Shown here in pieces: positions 46,181 to 55,023 of a stretch of DNA of 64,000 nt. The stretch spans positions 434,001 to 498,000 of the forward strand of contig NZ_SAUF01000002.1 of the NCBI RefSeq assembly GCF_004023665.1, given 5' to 3'. The notes under the pieces are model-generated. The model ran no database searches and had not been told where the DNA came from. It worked only from the letters and a program-made list of their open reading frames with translations. The position numbers and the translations under genes are program-made. The stretch comes from Afifella aestuarii. GTDB lineage: Bacteria; Pseudomonadota; Alphaproteobacteria; Rhizobiales; Afifellaceae. How positions within the stretch are numbered: the stretch's first letter is position 1; every line of letters begins with the position of its first letter.

Positions 46181-46766
46181 GAAAGGAAAACGGCGAAGGC
46201 GTGAGACAGCCCCGATGAACTGGCGGGGTTCGTGATGTCTACGGTCGTTGTCGCTGGCCAGGGTGCGGAATGTGCCTTGGGTGGGTGAGCGGAGGATGTC
46301 ACCCGTCATCTTCCCGCGTCTGCAGGAGGCTGCATCCCGGATTGTTAGAGCCTGACGCTAACTGCGCCCTCACGGAGAAGACCAAAATCCAAGCGCTCTG
46401 TGACGCCGATCTCCGGCTTTCGCGCTGCCGCGCCGAACTGGGCAAGGTCGACAAAGGCGATGCTCTTCTCAGGTCGATGCCGGGTGGGCGACTTAAAGCA
46501 GCAATACGGCGTTGTGAGAGCTTCGATATCGCTGAGGTCCTGTCGGAAAGGCGAGATATACCGTCTCTCTTCGTGGCGATAATTGTTGCCGCGCTTAGAT
46601 GTCTCTCTGAGGCCTTGCGACATATTGAGCTTCAGGCTCGTTTCTCCTTGAAATTAAAGTAAATTTTCCTGCGATGAAGCCTGGGTGGATATTTTTGCCT
46701 ATTGAAAATTATGAGGCAGCCGAATACGCCTAAAACATGAAAATTGTGCAGTATTCTTATTCATAA
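46181..46766. other. Spacer before the cas effector operon
   Basis: About 590 bases without a convincing gene. Open frames at 46270-46662 (+) and 46345-46623 (-) overlap each other and show no family features; they may be decayed genes. The last 150 bases are AT-rich (TATTTTTGCC, TTCTTATTCATAA) and probably hold the promoter of the cas10 operon. Confidence 0.5.
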
Positions 46767-48503
46767 ATGAGATTCTGTATGGCGGGCGAAGATTGGGTTT
46801 TGCGCATAGAAGGCGTCAATTTTGGCGCTGCCGTATTTAATACGGGCGATCTCAGCACAATCAGGGGCGCTTCTCTGGCCTATGAGGTCGCGATGGAAGA
46901 TGCCGCGGAGCGAATGGAGGAAAGGGTTCTCCAGGTCGCGCCGAATGCGACTTGCGAGCGAATTTATGTTGGGGGATCGCAGGCGGCCTTCCGCATCAAG
47001 GTCTGTGACGCGGAGAGCATGGAGGCAATTGCCGCGAGGCTTCGCCGCGAACTGCGCGAAGGCCAGTATTTTGTCGCCGAGAAGCCGGAGTTCCGGCCGG
47101 AGGGCAAACGTAAAGATCAGAACAGGCCGCCGACACAGCATCTTTGCTTCGTTGTCGATGTCGCCCCGGTCGAGAACGATGATGAGGCGGGCGCTGTCGA
47201 CCGCGCCATGACCCGCTCTCGTTTCCGACAGATGCGGGCGCCTTCGCTGCCACGAGCTGAGGTCAGGGTCGGCCTCAGCGATGGTGTGAAAGTCCGTCGA
47301 AGCGCGTTTTGTCCGATCGATCCGATGCGCCCGGCCGCCGCCGAGGAAGAAAGTCGGATCTGGACCGCACCCGGCCAGTTTCCTTTCGGTGAAGCTCTGG
47401 AGCCGAAGGTAAACGCAAAGGGCGACGTCGTTGCAGAGAGAATCGCTGTCTGCCGCCGGGTAGGCGATCTGCGCCCCTATGGCCGCACCGCGCGGTGGCA
47501 GCTCTACAAGCGCAGGTTCAAAGAGCGAAAGCTAACAGACCTTGCCGACATCCGCGTCGCGGAGAGCTTTGAGGATATCGTCGAAGATCCGCCAAAAGAC
47601 TTGCCCGAGTCGGCCAAAGGAAAGATGGCCGTGTTCTATGTGGATGGTGCGGGCTTCGGGGCGTTACGCCGTAAGCTTGGGCTGCGCGAATTCTCTCAGT
47701 TGATGCAAGAGCTTTATATTGACACGCTGCTCTATGAGCAGCTTGCCGATTTTGATGCCGGGTCGAAGCGCGAGAAAGACCGATATGCTCGGTTCCGGTT
47801 CGACTATGAGGCGTCGGATGGAAAGACGCCGCCTAAGCCTTTCTTGCGCTTCGAGACGCTGATGTTCGGGGGAGAGGACTGGTGCTTCGTGGTGCCGAGC
47901 TGGCTGGCTTCGGAAGTGCTCGAACGAATCTTCGCGCGCACAGCGGAGTTCTCGGAAAAGGGCGGTGTCGAGCTTGGCTTGCGCGCCGGGGTGCTGATTT
48001 GCCCGTCAAAGACGCCGATCCGCCGCGCCACTGGGGTGGCTCACGATCTCTGCGACGGCGCCAAGTTGTTTATGGGCGAGACTGGGGCTCGCTCTGCAAT
48101 CGACATCCATGTCATGGAAAGCATCGACGTGCCGTATGGCGCTCTTAAAACGCAGCGCAGGCGCATTTTTGGCGCTGTCGAACCGGAGGTCTTTGGCTTC
48201 GATGGCGGAAGCTGGACGAAAGAGGCGCGGAAGTTCCGACATTTGTCCCGGCTGCCGCGTTCGCAACTCTACGCGCTCATCCGGCGGATTGGGGATGAAG
48301 GCGACACCAACGCCAAGGAAGAGATTCGGCGCGCCTGCGAGCGTAGCCTCGATTTGCGGGAAATCCTGTGTCCGAATGATGCGGCGGAGCCCGATCTCGA
48401 TCTCTTGCCCGCCAAAGCGGGCGGTGGCGACATATCCTTCCGGCTGAAACGGCTCGCTGATCTCTGGGATTACGTGGTGGTGCAGCCGGAGGCTCGATCA
48501 TGA
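46767..48503 (+). CDS. cas10: Cas10-like type III CRISPR large subunit, HD-less
   Basis: Predicted large subunit and nucleotide cyclase/ligase of a type III complex, 578 residues, shorter than most Cas10. No N-terminal HD nuclease is present. Residues 1-130 look like a first palm domain, with FNTGDLSTIRGASLAYE. The second palm has MAVFYVDGAGFGALRRKL at about 286-303 and FGGEDWCFVVPSW, where G368-G369-E370-D371 replaces the usual GGDD; the region ends with a helical tail. It overlaps the next RAMP gene by 4 bases. With CorA and a DHH protein nearby, it may make a product other than cyclic oligoadenylate. ATG 46779 is an alternative start. Confidence 0.78.
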   Translation: MRFCMAGEDWVLRIEGVNFGAAVFNTGDLSTIRGASLAYEVAMEDAAERMEERVLQVAPNATCERIYVGGSQAAFRIKVCDAESMEAIAARLRRELREGQYFVAEKPEFRPEGKRKDQNRPPTQHLCFVVDVAPVENDDEAGAVDRAMTRSRFRQMRAPSLPRAEVRVGLSDGVKVRRSAFCPIDPMRPAAAEEESRIWTAPGQFPFGEALEPKVNAKGDVVAERIAVCRRVGDLRPYGRTARWQLYKRRFKERKLTDLADIRVAESFEDIVEDPPKDLPESAKGKMAVFYVDGAGFGALRRKLGLREFSQLMQELYIDTLLYEQLADFDAGSKREKDRYARFRFDYEASDGKTPPKPFLRFETLMFGGEDWCFVVPSWLASEVLERIFARTAEFSEKGGVELGLRAGVLICPSKTPIRRATGVAHDLCDGAKLFMGETGARSAIDIHVMESIDVPYGALKTQRRRIFGAVEPEVFGFDGGSWTKEARKFRHLSRLPRSQLYALIRRIGDEGDTNAKEEIRRACERSLDLREILCPNDAAEPDLDLLPAKAGGGDISFRLKRLADLWDYVVVQPEARS

Positions 48504-50311
48504 GTGCCGGATACTACAAATCGGATCTGCGTATCCGCCTGGAAAGCCCGTTTCTGTCCGCCGGATTGGAAGCGAAGGCCTTTGGGGTCGATGCGGCGCA
48601 GCTTCGTGACCGAAGCGGCTATCCGGTCCTGCCCGCGGGCCTGTTGCGCGGCGTGTTGCGCCATGCGCTGGAAGACCTGCTAGCGCGCAACATAGATGTG
48701 AAAGATGTCCTCGATCTCTTCGGCAGAGAGCTCCCGCACAAGGAGCCGGAGGATGATAAGCGTAATGAGGGCGTAGAAGAGAAAGAGCGTCCCGGTCGCA
48801 TCCGCATCAGCGACGCCCGCGCATGCCAGCCGTCCTCTGGCAAAGAGAGGGCGACACGGATCGCCATTGAGCCAGAGACGGGGGCGGTCAAGGAGGGCGC
48901 GCTTTTGGTCGTCGAGCTCTCCTATCCGGTGGGGAAGGAGGTCGATTTCAAGGCCGAAGTGCGGTTTCCTGCTGCCAGTCAGGCAGAGGCAAAACAGATT
49001 GCGGTTACCCTCGACAAGGCGCTGAAGCAGGTCGTGGCCGTCGGAGCTTACAAGACCGTCGGATTCGGGCGGGTCGTCGAATGCGCGGTTCTGGCCCCCC
49101 AGCAAGAGAAGCCATTTGCGGCAAAGCCGGAGCCGAAGAAAGGCTCCTCGTTTGTCTATTCATTCCAGCTCGATGGGCCGTTGCTGGTCGACACCCATTA
49201 CGCGGAGCAGAACGTTCTGCAAAGCTCAACCCGGATCTCCGGTGCTGTTTTGAAGGGTGCCTTGGCCCGGCGGCTTGCCGATAGTGGGGCGGCGAACGAA
49301 GAGGGCTTCGTCACCGGGCTGCTCGGAGAAGCGCTGAAGAAAACGATCATCTCGTTTGCGGATGTTTTTCAAGGCGCTTTGCCTCTGTCGATCGTTCAGC
49401 GTTACCTCGACAAGGATACAGCCGTTCCCGACGATGCAACGGGTTATATTGCCGACGATCTTTGGAAGGCCTCAAGCGGCAAAGCCGCAGCGTTCCGGAG
49501 CGATTGGAAGGACGAGGACTGGAAAAAAGGGGCCGCTCCAAGCGAAGCCGATCCTCTATCGGAGCTGGAGACGCGCACGCGCCTCAGTATCGAGCCGACG
49601 ACCGGCGCTGCCAAGCCGAGCGCGTTGTTCTCGCACCAGTTCTTGCGGACACCCCTTAAGGGCGAGGCGGCGCCCATCTGGAAAGCGCTGATAAAATGGC
49701 CGGAGCCGGGAGAGCCGCCGGACGAATTCTACAAGCTTCTCGGACATCTGAAAGCTGGGCTCTGGTCGATCGGGCGCCTGAAGGCAGGGACATGCTGTGA
49801 GCGGCTAGAGCTGGAGGAAGGAGTGCCACAGGCGGCCAACCAAGCGGAATTGACCGGGAAGATCGCTCTGATCCTGACAACGCCACATCTGATGGTGCGT
49901 GTCGGCGCTTTGGACGACGAAGAGACCTTCGGCGCTGCGATCGATGACTATTTCAAGACGGCAAGCGATGGTGCCTGGCAGATTGCCCGCGGAGCGGATG
50001 GCGAGCGGCAGCTCTTTGCTCAACAGGAATTGCGCGGGGACTTGCAGGCTGCGCGCTTTAGGCCTTTCGGGCGCGATCGGCTTGAACCTTTCGTGCTGAT
50101 GAAGGCTGGCTCGGTCTTCGTTCTTGAGCCAGTGCAGGCGAACGCCGCCGACATGCTTTCCGAATGGGAACGTTACGGCCTGCCGGATCCGCAATGGGAA
50201 GGCGTGCGACTTGAGGCGGCGACCTGTCCCTTCTTGAGGGGCAACGGTTACGGCGCGATCCGTATCGGCGCGCCGGGCACGCTGGTAGGGGCAGAGGAGG
50301 TCGCGCGGTGA
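48500..50311 (+). CDS. RAMP-family CRISPR protein, tandem Cas7-like domains
   Basis: A 603-residue backbone subunit. Two RAMP units are seen. The first (about 1-195) has SPFLSAGLEAKAFGVDA, VLPAGLLRGVLRHALEDLL and the glycine loop GAYKTVGFGRVV. The second (about 215-430) has LDGPLLVDTHYAEQNVL, RISGAVLKGALARRL and LSIEPTTGAAKPSALFSHQF. A further 170 residues at the end may be a third small domain. It would bind crRNA and perhaps cut target RNA every six bases, as Cas7 proteins do; which Asp is catalytic is not certain. ATGA overlap with cas10; next gene starts with GTG 50308. Confidence 0.75.
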   Translation: MSAGYYKSDLRIRLESPFLSAGLEAKAFGVDAAQLRDRSGYPVLPAGLLRGVLRHALEDLLARNIDVKDVLDLFGRELPHKEPEDDKRNEGVEEKERPGRIRISDARACQPSSGKERATRIAIEPETGAVKEGALLVVELSYPVGKEVDFKAEVRFPAASQAEAKQIAVTLDKALKQVVAVGAYKTVGFGRVVECAVLAPQQEKPFAAKPEPKKGSSFVYSFQLDGPLLVDTHYAEQNVLQSSTRISGAVLKGALARRLADSGAANEEGFVTGLLGEALKKTIISFADVFQGALPLSIVQRYLDKDTAVPDDATGYIADDLWKASSGKAAAFRSDWKDEDWKKGAAPSEADPLSELETRTRLSIEPTTGAAKPSALFSHQFLRTPLKGEAAPIWKALIKWPEPGEPPDEFYKLLGHLKAGLWSIGRLKAGTCCERLELEEGVPQAANQAELTGKIALILTTPHLMVRVGALDDEETFGAAIDDYFKTASDGAWQIARGADGERQLFAQQELRGDLQAARFRPFGRDRLEPFVLMKAGSVFVLEPVQANAADMLSEWERYGLPDPQWEGVRLEAATCPFLRGNGYGAIRIGAPGTLVGAEEVAR

Positions 50312-51687
50312 TCGGGGCCTGGACTGAAATCGAGGTTATCGCCGTGGCGGCGACTCCACTTATGATCGGCAGCGGCGACCACAAGAATATTCGGCGGCAC
50401 GACGGCAAGGATTTGCAGGAGGTGGAGCTTGCGCTTGTCGCCGTCGATGAAGATGGAAAGCCCGTCATCCCGGGCTCCACCCTGAAAGGCGCGCTCAGGG
50501 CACTGGCCGTGGCCGGGGGCTGTCCGGGCACGGAGGCTCTATTCGGGCCGGAGCGTATCGATGACCCTAAGAAGGCGAAGAGCGGGCGACTGATTTGCTG
50601 GACCGGGCGCTTCGAGGCTGCGCCCGACATGGGTGACTCCTCGATAAGGGAGAAAAACATTCCCGGCCACGGTACCGCCGCTGCCGCGAAAGGGCTGTTC
50701 GTCGACGCGCGCACGGCTATAGACCCAGCCTCCGGTGTGGCCTGGCAGGGGCGGCTGTTTCACGTCCAGGCCGTGGCGAAGGGCACGACCTTCCGGCTGC
50801 GCTTCGGGCTTCAGACCGCAGATAAGGCCGCTATTGGCCTCATGCAGAGCGTGCTTGCCCAGATGGCTCGCGACGGGCTCGTCTTGGGCAAGGGGCGGGG
50901 CGTGGGGCAGGGCAGTCTTAAGCTTTGCCTTGATGAGCTAAAGGTCGTGCGTCACGACGTGGATGTCTCCGGGGCCCCGGCAGAAGACTGCATCACTGAC
51001 GAATGGCGCGAGGCCATCGACGCAGTTGAGCACCCAGAGGGGGGTGGGCTCACAAAGCTCCTACTAACCTGCAAGGAAGCATTCATCAGCAACGATAACG
51101 CTGGCGTGGACTACGACAAGGACGGCTCGCCCAAGCTCGTCTATTTGCGCGAGCCTGGAACGGATAAACCGCGCTTGACGGGCGCCAGCCTGCGGGGGGC
51201 CTTGCGTGCCCGCGCCGTCTGGCTGGAACGCCTGAGAGACCCGGATCATCGCGATAACCGGGATTTGATACTCGACAAGACGATCCCCGCTTCCGATGCG
51301 GATCTGACGCGGCCGCGGGCGCGATGCAAGACCGTCGGAGAGCTGTCGTCGACCGAGCTCCTCTTCGGCATCAATGGTTGGCGCGGTCGCTTGCGTATTG
51401 TCTCTGTTCAGTGCGGAGAGCCTAAGGGAAGCGTCGTCATACGTTCCGTGCGGCTTGATCGTTTCTCCGGTGGGCCGATGCATGGGGCGCTGTTCTCCAT
51501 CGAGGCGGCGCGTGCGCCAGACTTCGAAGCTTGGCTGGCCCTCGATCCCGTCGGCCCTCTTGGCGCCTCTGAGCAGGATACAGTGCGCGGCGATCTGTTG
51601 AGGCGCCTCATCGAGGATCTGAAGAGGAACGGCCTGCGGCTGGGACATGGCACGAACAAAGGCTATGGGTGGTTCGATGTCGTTTAA
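50308..51687 (+). CDS. RAMP-family CRISPR protein, two Cas7-like domains
   Basis: A 459-residue double RAMP. First unit: TPLMIGSGDHKNIRRHDG, VIPGSTLKGALRALA and the glycine loop GKGRGVGQGSLKL (to about residue 210). Second unit: KLLLTCKEAFISNDNAG, RLTGASLRGALRARAVWLE, and final loop LRLGHGTNKGYGWFDVV. This matches the Cas7-2x type of fused backbone subunit known from type III-D variants. Starts at GTG 50308 in the overlap with the gene before and overlaps the next by 11 bases. Confidence 0.78.
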   Translation: MIGAWTEIEVIAVAATPLMIGSGDHKNIRRHDGKDLQEVELALVAVDEDGKPVIPGSTLKGALRALAVAGGCPGTEALFGPERIDDPKKAKSGRLICWTGRFEAAPDMGDSSIREKNIPGHGTAAAAKGLFVDARTAIDPASGVAWQGRLFHVQAVAKGTTFRLRFGLQTADKAAIGLMQSVLAQMARDGLVLGKGRGVGQGSLKLCLDELKVVRHDVDVSGAPAEDCITDEWREAIDAVEHPEGGGLTKLLLTCKEAFISNDNAGVDYDKDGSPKLVYLREPGTDKPRLTGASLRGALRARAVWLERLRDPDHRDNRDLILDKTIPASDADLTRPRARCKTVGELSSTELLFGINGWRGRLRIVSVQCGEPKGSVVIRSVRLDRFSGGPMHGALFSIEAARAPDFEAWLALDPVGPLGASEQDTVRGDLLRRLIEDLKRNGLRLGHGTNKGYGWFDVV

Positions 51688-53959
51688 AGAAAAGTCACCC
51701 GAAGAAAAATTGAAGCTGGCGGGGTTCCCTGTTGATAGGCGTCATCTCGATTTCTTGAGGAGTGCCATATTTCAAATTGAATGGAGAGGAGAAGAGTACT
51801 CTCTAGAAAGTGTAAGAAGTAAAATATTGCAGTCGATCCATAATGAGCCTGTTGTCAATGAGGCCCTAGAAAAAGCTAAGAGCGAAGTGCGAAAAACCGA
51901 AAGTGGCTCGATAAAAAATAAGAGGCTTTCGGAAACAATTGAGGAGAAGTTGGATACGAAAATATGGTCGTCGGCTGAACTTGGGCCTCTCCTGAACGCT
52001 CCATATCGCTTCGCTGTACTGAATGAAAGCGTTGTCGCCGCTCAGTCCCAACCCGATCTTGATCGGCCCCTGCCGGGTGGGCTGTGCGCCACACTTAAGG
52101 TCAGTTGGCGGATCGAAACGCCGCTACTCGTTGGGGCGGGTGACAGCAATGATGTTCCCTTCGCCCTTGGCGGGCCTAAAGACTGGGTCATTCCTGGCGC
52201 TACGTTACGTGGCGTGGTGCGGGCAGCCCTTGAGGCGGTGGCCCATGCGAGGCTGGTTCAGACCAATCGGCGCTATCGGTTCGCACTGCGCGATTTCGAG
52301 CATCCGAGATACAAGCGCTTCATCAAGGAAGGGGGCGTCGGTGACGGCGCCCTGAAGGCTGGCTGGCTGACCAAGGAGTGTGACAAATACAAAATCAGGC
52401 CCTGTAAAACCTGGGGGCGCATCCCAATTGATTTGTTGAAGGCACGCATTCGTCCAGAAGAGCAAAAAAAAAGCATATCGTGGGCCAAATTTGACAGAAC
52501 CAGGAAGTATACGGCTTCGAGTCCGGACTTGAAGCTAGTTTTTGAGCCCCATTGGAAGGACCGTAAACTTGCCTTCAAAACCCCGCGGGCCTTCCGTTCG
52601 GAGCGGGACCGGCATCAGCAGGAGGTTTTCCGACCTTTGCCAATCGGGGAATCTGGAACTCAAGGCTTTTACGTCTTCTCCGGTGCGGCAACCGATCCGC
52701 AAAAGAAGCAATATGAGTACGTCTTCTTCGACGATCCCGAGGCAAAGTCGGTCGCATTGACGGAGAGGTCATGGCTCAACTTCCTCGTCACGAACACGAA
52801 ACAGGGCAACCGCGATCGCGAGCCGGATGGCGCCTGGAAGGAATTCGGCGGGGACGTCGTCGAGGGGCAGCGCATCCCGATCTTCTTCTATGGTGACCTC
52901 AACGAGCAGAACGAAGAGTTTTGTTTCGGGCTCACGCGGCTCTTTCGTATGCCGCATGCGCATGCGGTCGGCGATCTCGTTCCGAAACCGCATGAGCTAA
53001 GGCTCGATGACAGGGGCCGGTTGGAGCCGGACCTCGTCGAGGCCCTCTTCGGATATGTCTTCGAGACGGAGGACTTTCCGCAACCACGGCCGGACGAGGC
53101 GGTGGCGCATAAGGGGCGGATCGCCTTCGGTTTCGCGCGGCCGGTCAACAGAAAGGCGTTCGAACTCTGGCCGGGGGACAAGAAAGACCCGCTAGAGACG
53201 ATCCAGGGTGCGCCGAAGCCGAGCTTTGCGCCCTTCTATCTGGTCGGGCCGGAAAAGGACTGGTCTGCGGATAACGCTCAGCTTGCCGGGCGCAAGCGTT
53301 ATGTGCCTAGGGAGGCTGAAGACTCAGGCCTTATGGTCGAGAGGCTGATGGAGCATCGGATGGATGACGCAAGGGCAGGTGGGGCCATCTCGAAGAAAAC
53401 CATCAGCAAACTGCGCTTCCTGCGTCCGATCTCTGCAGATGCAACCTTCTCAGGCGAAATTCGCCTTCATAACGTGAGCGAGGCGGAACTCGGCGCCATC
53501 CTTTGGGTGCTAACTTTTGGTGGCGGCGGAGCGAACCGCTATCGCCATATGCTGGGGCGCGGCAAGCCATTCGGTGCCGGGCGGGCGGCGGTTGCAGGCA
53601 TCGAGGGTTCCATTCGCCGCAATGCCGATCCGGAGAAGCCGGAGAAGATTACCTGGAAAATCGGCGACGGCGCAGGCGAGTTGGGGCCTTTCCTGGAGAA
53701 GTTCGAGGCGCAGATGGACTCTGCGCTTGGTAGACCTGGGGCTTGGCGCGCTTCAGGACCCGTTCGGTCTTTTCTAGCCTGTTCCCTGCCGCAGGATTGG
53801 CGTCTACCCGAGTTTGATTATCTTAACTTTGCCAGAGACCCGAAAGTTGGCGAGAAAAATAATGGTTGGCGCTTCAAGAAGCTGCGTGATCATACGGGGC
53901 TGGGAGCGCAAGGGGCTCCGGACCGGCTTTTGAAGGCGCCGCCAGACAAGGACGTGTAA
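51677..53959 (+). CDS. Large RAMP protein (TIGR03986-like)
   Basis: A 760-residue CRISPR protein. Residues 1-115 are helical, charged and coded by distinctly AT-rich DNA, and might act as the Cas11-like small subunit that is otherwise missing. The RAMP body follows: ETPLLVGAGDSNDVPFALGG, VIPGATLRGVVRAALEAV near 185, large inserts, and LHNVSEAELGAILWVLTFGG with GGANRYRHMLGRGKPFGAGR near 620. Length and pattern resemble the TIGR03986 family of CRISPR RAMPs. Start 51677 is inferred from the gene overlap; ATG 51647 is possible. Last gene of the effector operon. Confidence 0.75.
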   Translation: MSFKEKSPEEKLKLAGFPVDRRHLDFLRSAIFQIEWRGEEYSLESVRSKILQSIHNEPVVNEALEKAKSEVRKTESGSIKNKRLSETIEEKLDTKIWSSAELGPLLNAPYRFAVLNESVVAAQSQPDLDRPLPGGLCATLKVSWRIETPLLVGAGDSNDVPFALGGPKDWVIPGATLRGVVRAALEAVAHARLVQTNRRYRFALRDFEHPRYKRFIKEGGVGDGALKAGWLTKECDKYKIRPCKTWGRIPIDLLKARIRPEEQKKSISWAKFDRTRKYTASSPDLKLVFEPHWKDRKLAFKTPRAFRSERDRHQQEVFRPLPIGESGTQGFYVFSGAATDPQKKQYEYVFFDDPEAKSVALTERSWLNFLVTNTKQGNRDREPDGAWKEFGGDVVEGQRIPIFFYGDLNEQNEEFCFGLTRLFRMPHAHAVGDLVPKPHELRLDDRGRLEPDLVEALFGYVFETEDFPQPRPDEAVAHKGRIAFGFARPVNRKAFELWPGDKKDPLETIQGAPKPSFAPFYLVGPEKDWSADNAQLAGRKRYVPREAEDSGLMVERLMEHRMDDARAGGAISKKTISKLRFLRPISADATFSGEIRLHNVSEAELGAILWVLTFGGGGANRYRHMLGRGKPFGAGRAAVAGIEGSIRRNADPEKPEKITWKIGDGAGELGPFLEKFEAQMDSALGRPGAWRASGPVRSFLACSLPQDWRLPEFDYLNFARDPKVGEKNNGWRFKKLRDHTGLGAQGAPDRLLKAPPDKDV

Positions 53960-54009
53960 GGCATGGTGCCGTACCGGCAGGCTCGTTCCGCGCTGGTGTT
54001 TTTAAGGGT

Positions 54010-54834
54010 TTAACGTCGCCCAGGTGCGGCAATCTCCGCGCGGTATTCCGGCTCTTGTTTCAGAACCGCAAGAGCGGCTTCTGCGTCTGGAGCGCCGCCG
54101 TCCCGGCGCATGCCCCAGAAACCCTGCTCCGGAAGGTCACCGCCGCGCCAGCCGCCAGGGAAGGCCGCATCGAGCGCGGCGATGGAGGCGCCGCGTCCGA
54201 AAAAGGAAAGCTCCTCCGGCCCTTCGATCAGAAGATCACGCGTTGGGTCGCCTCTTTCCAGCTCCCTAAGTCGGAGCGGATCTGTAATCGCGGCTGTGCG
54301 ATCGTGCGGGCTCCGTACGATGAGGAGCCGACCGTCTAAGGCCTCTTCCGCAGCCGCAAGGGCGGCGATGCCTGCTTGCTCTTCCTCCGCGGTGATGCCT
54401 TGGGCAGCGCGATCGTCGCGCCGGATCTTGTCCATCTCCTCGGGGCTAGCCCCAAGCTCCGCCATGGCGCGCAGATGCCCGCAATCGTTGGCGGCGATGA
54501 GCGCAAAACGACGTGTCCATCGTTCCTTCGGCAAGTCGAGAAGCTGGAAAACCTGTTCCAGCGCGCTTGGCCGTCCCGCCGTCTCGCCATGGTGATCGAC
54601 GACGATCGCGCCAGATATCTCATCGTCGATCTCAAGCTCGACAAGAACGGGGCGCTTGCCCGCCTTCAGGACAGTGTCGATGTCGCTGGCGTAATCGGAC
54701 GCGCGCGCGCCCCAGAAGAGGCCTCTGTCGACGATCGCGTCTGCGCCCAGCGTCTCTTCGACGAGGTGCCGGATCGCCAGCATTTCGAGGTCTCTGCCAC
54801 CCAGGAAGAAGACGAGATCTGATGTCTGGCTCAT
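54010..54834 (-). CDS. DHH-type phosphoesterase-like protein (CRISPR-linked)
   Basis: A 274-residue protein, antisense to the effector operon and convergent with it. It holds GAIVVDHHGETAG with D80-H81-H82, the signature of DHH phosphoesterases; upstream VLVELEIDDE may be motif II, and RFALIAANDCGH a further metal ligand region. The C-terminus GGWRGGDLPEQGFWG takes the place of the DHHA1 Gly-rich motif. DHH proteins of the NrN type degrade SAM-AMP in CorA-associated type III systems; here that role is inferred from the neighbouring CorA. The classic DxD of motif I is not obvious. Start 54834 is the Met best matching a fold start; the longer frame lacks support. Confidence 0.65.
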   Translation of the reverse strand: MSQTSDLVFFLGGRDLEMLAIRHLVEETLGADAIVDRGLFWGARASDYASDIDTVLKAGKRPVLVELEIDDEISGAIVVDHHGETAGRPSALEQVFQLLDLPKERWTRRFALIAANDCGHLRAMAELGASPEEMDKIRRDDRAAQGITAEEEQAGIAALAAAEEALDGRLLIVRSPHDRTAAITDPLRLRELERGDPTRDLLIEGPEELSFFGRGASIAALDAAFPGGWRGGDLPEQGFWGMRRDGGAPDAEAALAVLKQEPEYRAEIAAPGRR

Positions 54835-54972
54835 GAACGATCGTCTGCTGTGTGTTGAAGGCGAGAGAGGGGCCGAGGAAAGCGTTTTGGCCAAGCGGCT
54901 GCATATCCGCGGGCAGAACGTTTCACAAGGCGTGAGGCACCTTGGCATGTTGCGTATGCGGTAAGATCATGC

Positions 54973-54991
54973 TTCCTATCCAGTATAGGAA
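54973..54991. promoter_or_regulatory. Inverted repeat upstream of the CorA-like gene
   Basis: TTCCTAT-CCAGT-ATAGGAA, a perfect 7-base inverted repeat with a 5-base gap, 33 bases before the CorA-like start and in the gap shared with the divergent DHH gene. It could be an operator or an RNA hairpin; no matching regulator gene is seen nearby. Confidence 0.45.
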
Positions 54992-55023
54992 GAAACGCCT
55001 TTTTCTTGAGAATATTTCCGCCG

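Noticed and set aside
46270-46662. Possible genes on both strands before cas10
   Set aside because: The two frames overlap each other, neither has a ribosome site or recognisable motif, and the zone looks like decayed or regulatory DNA.
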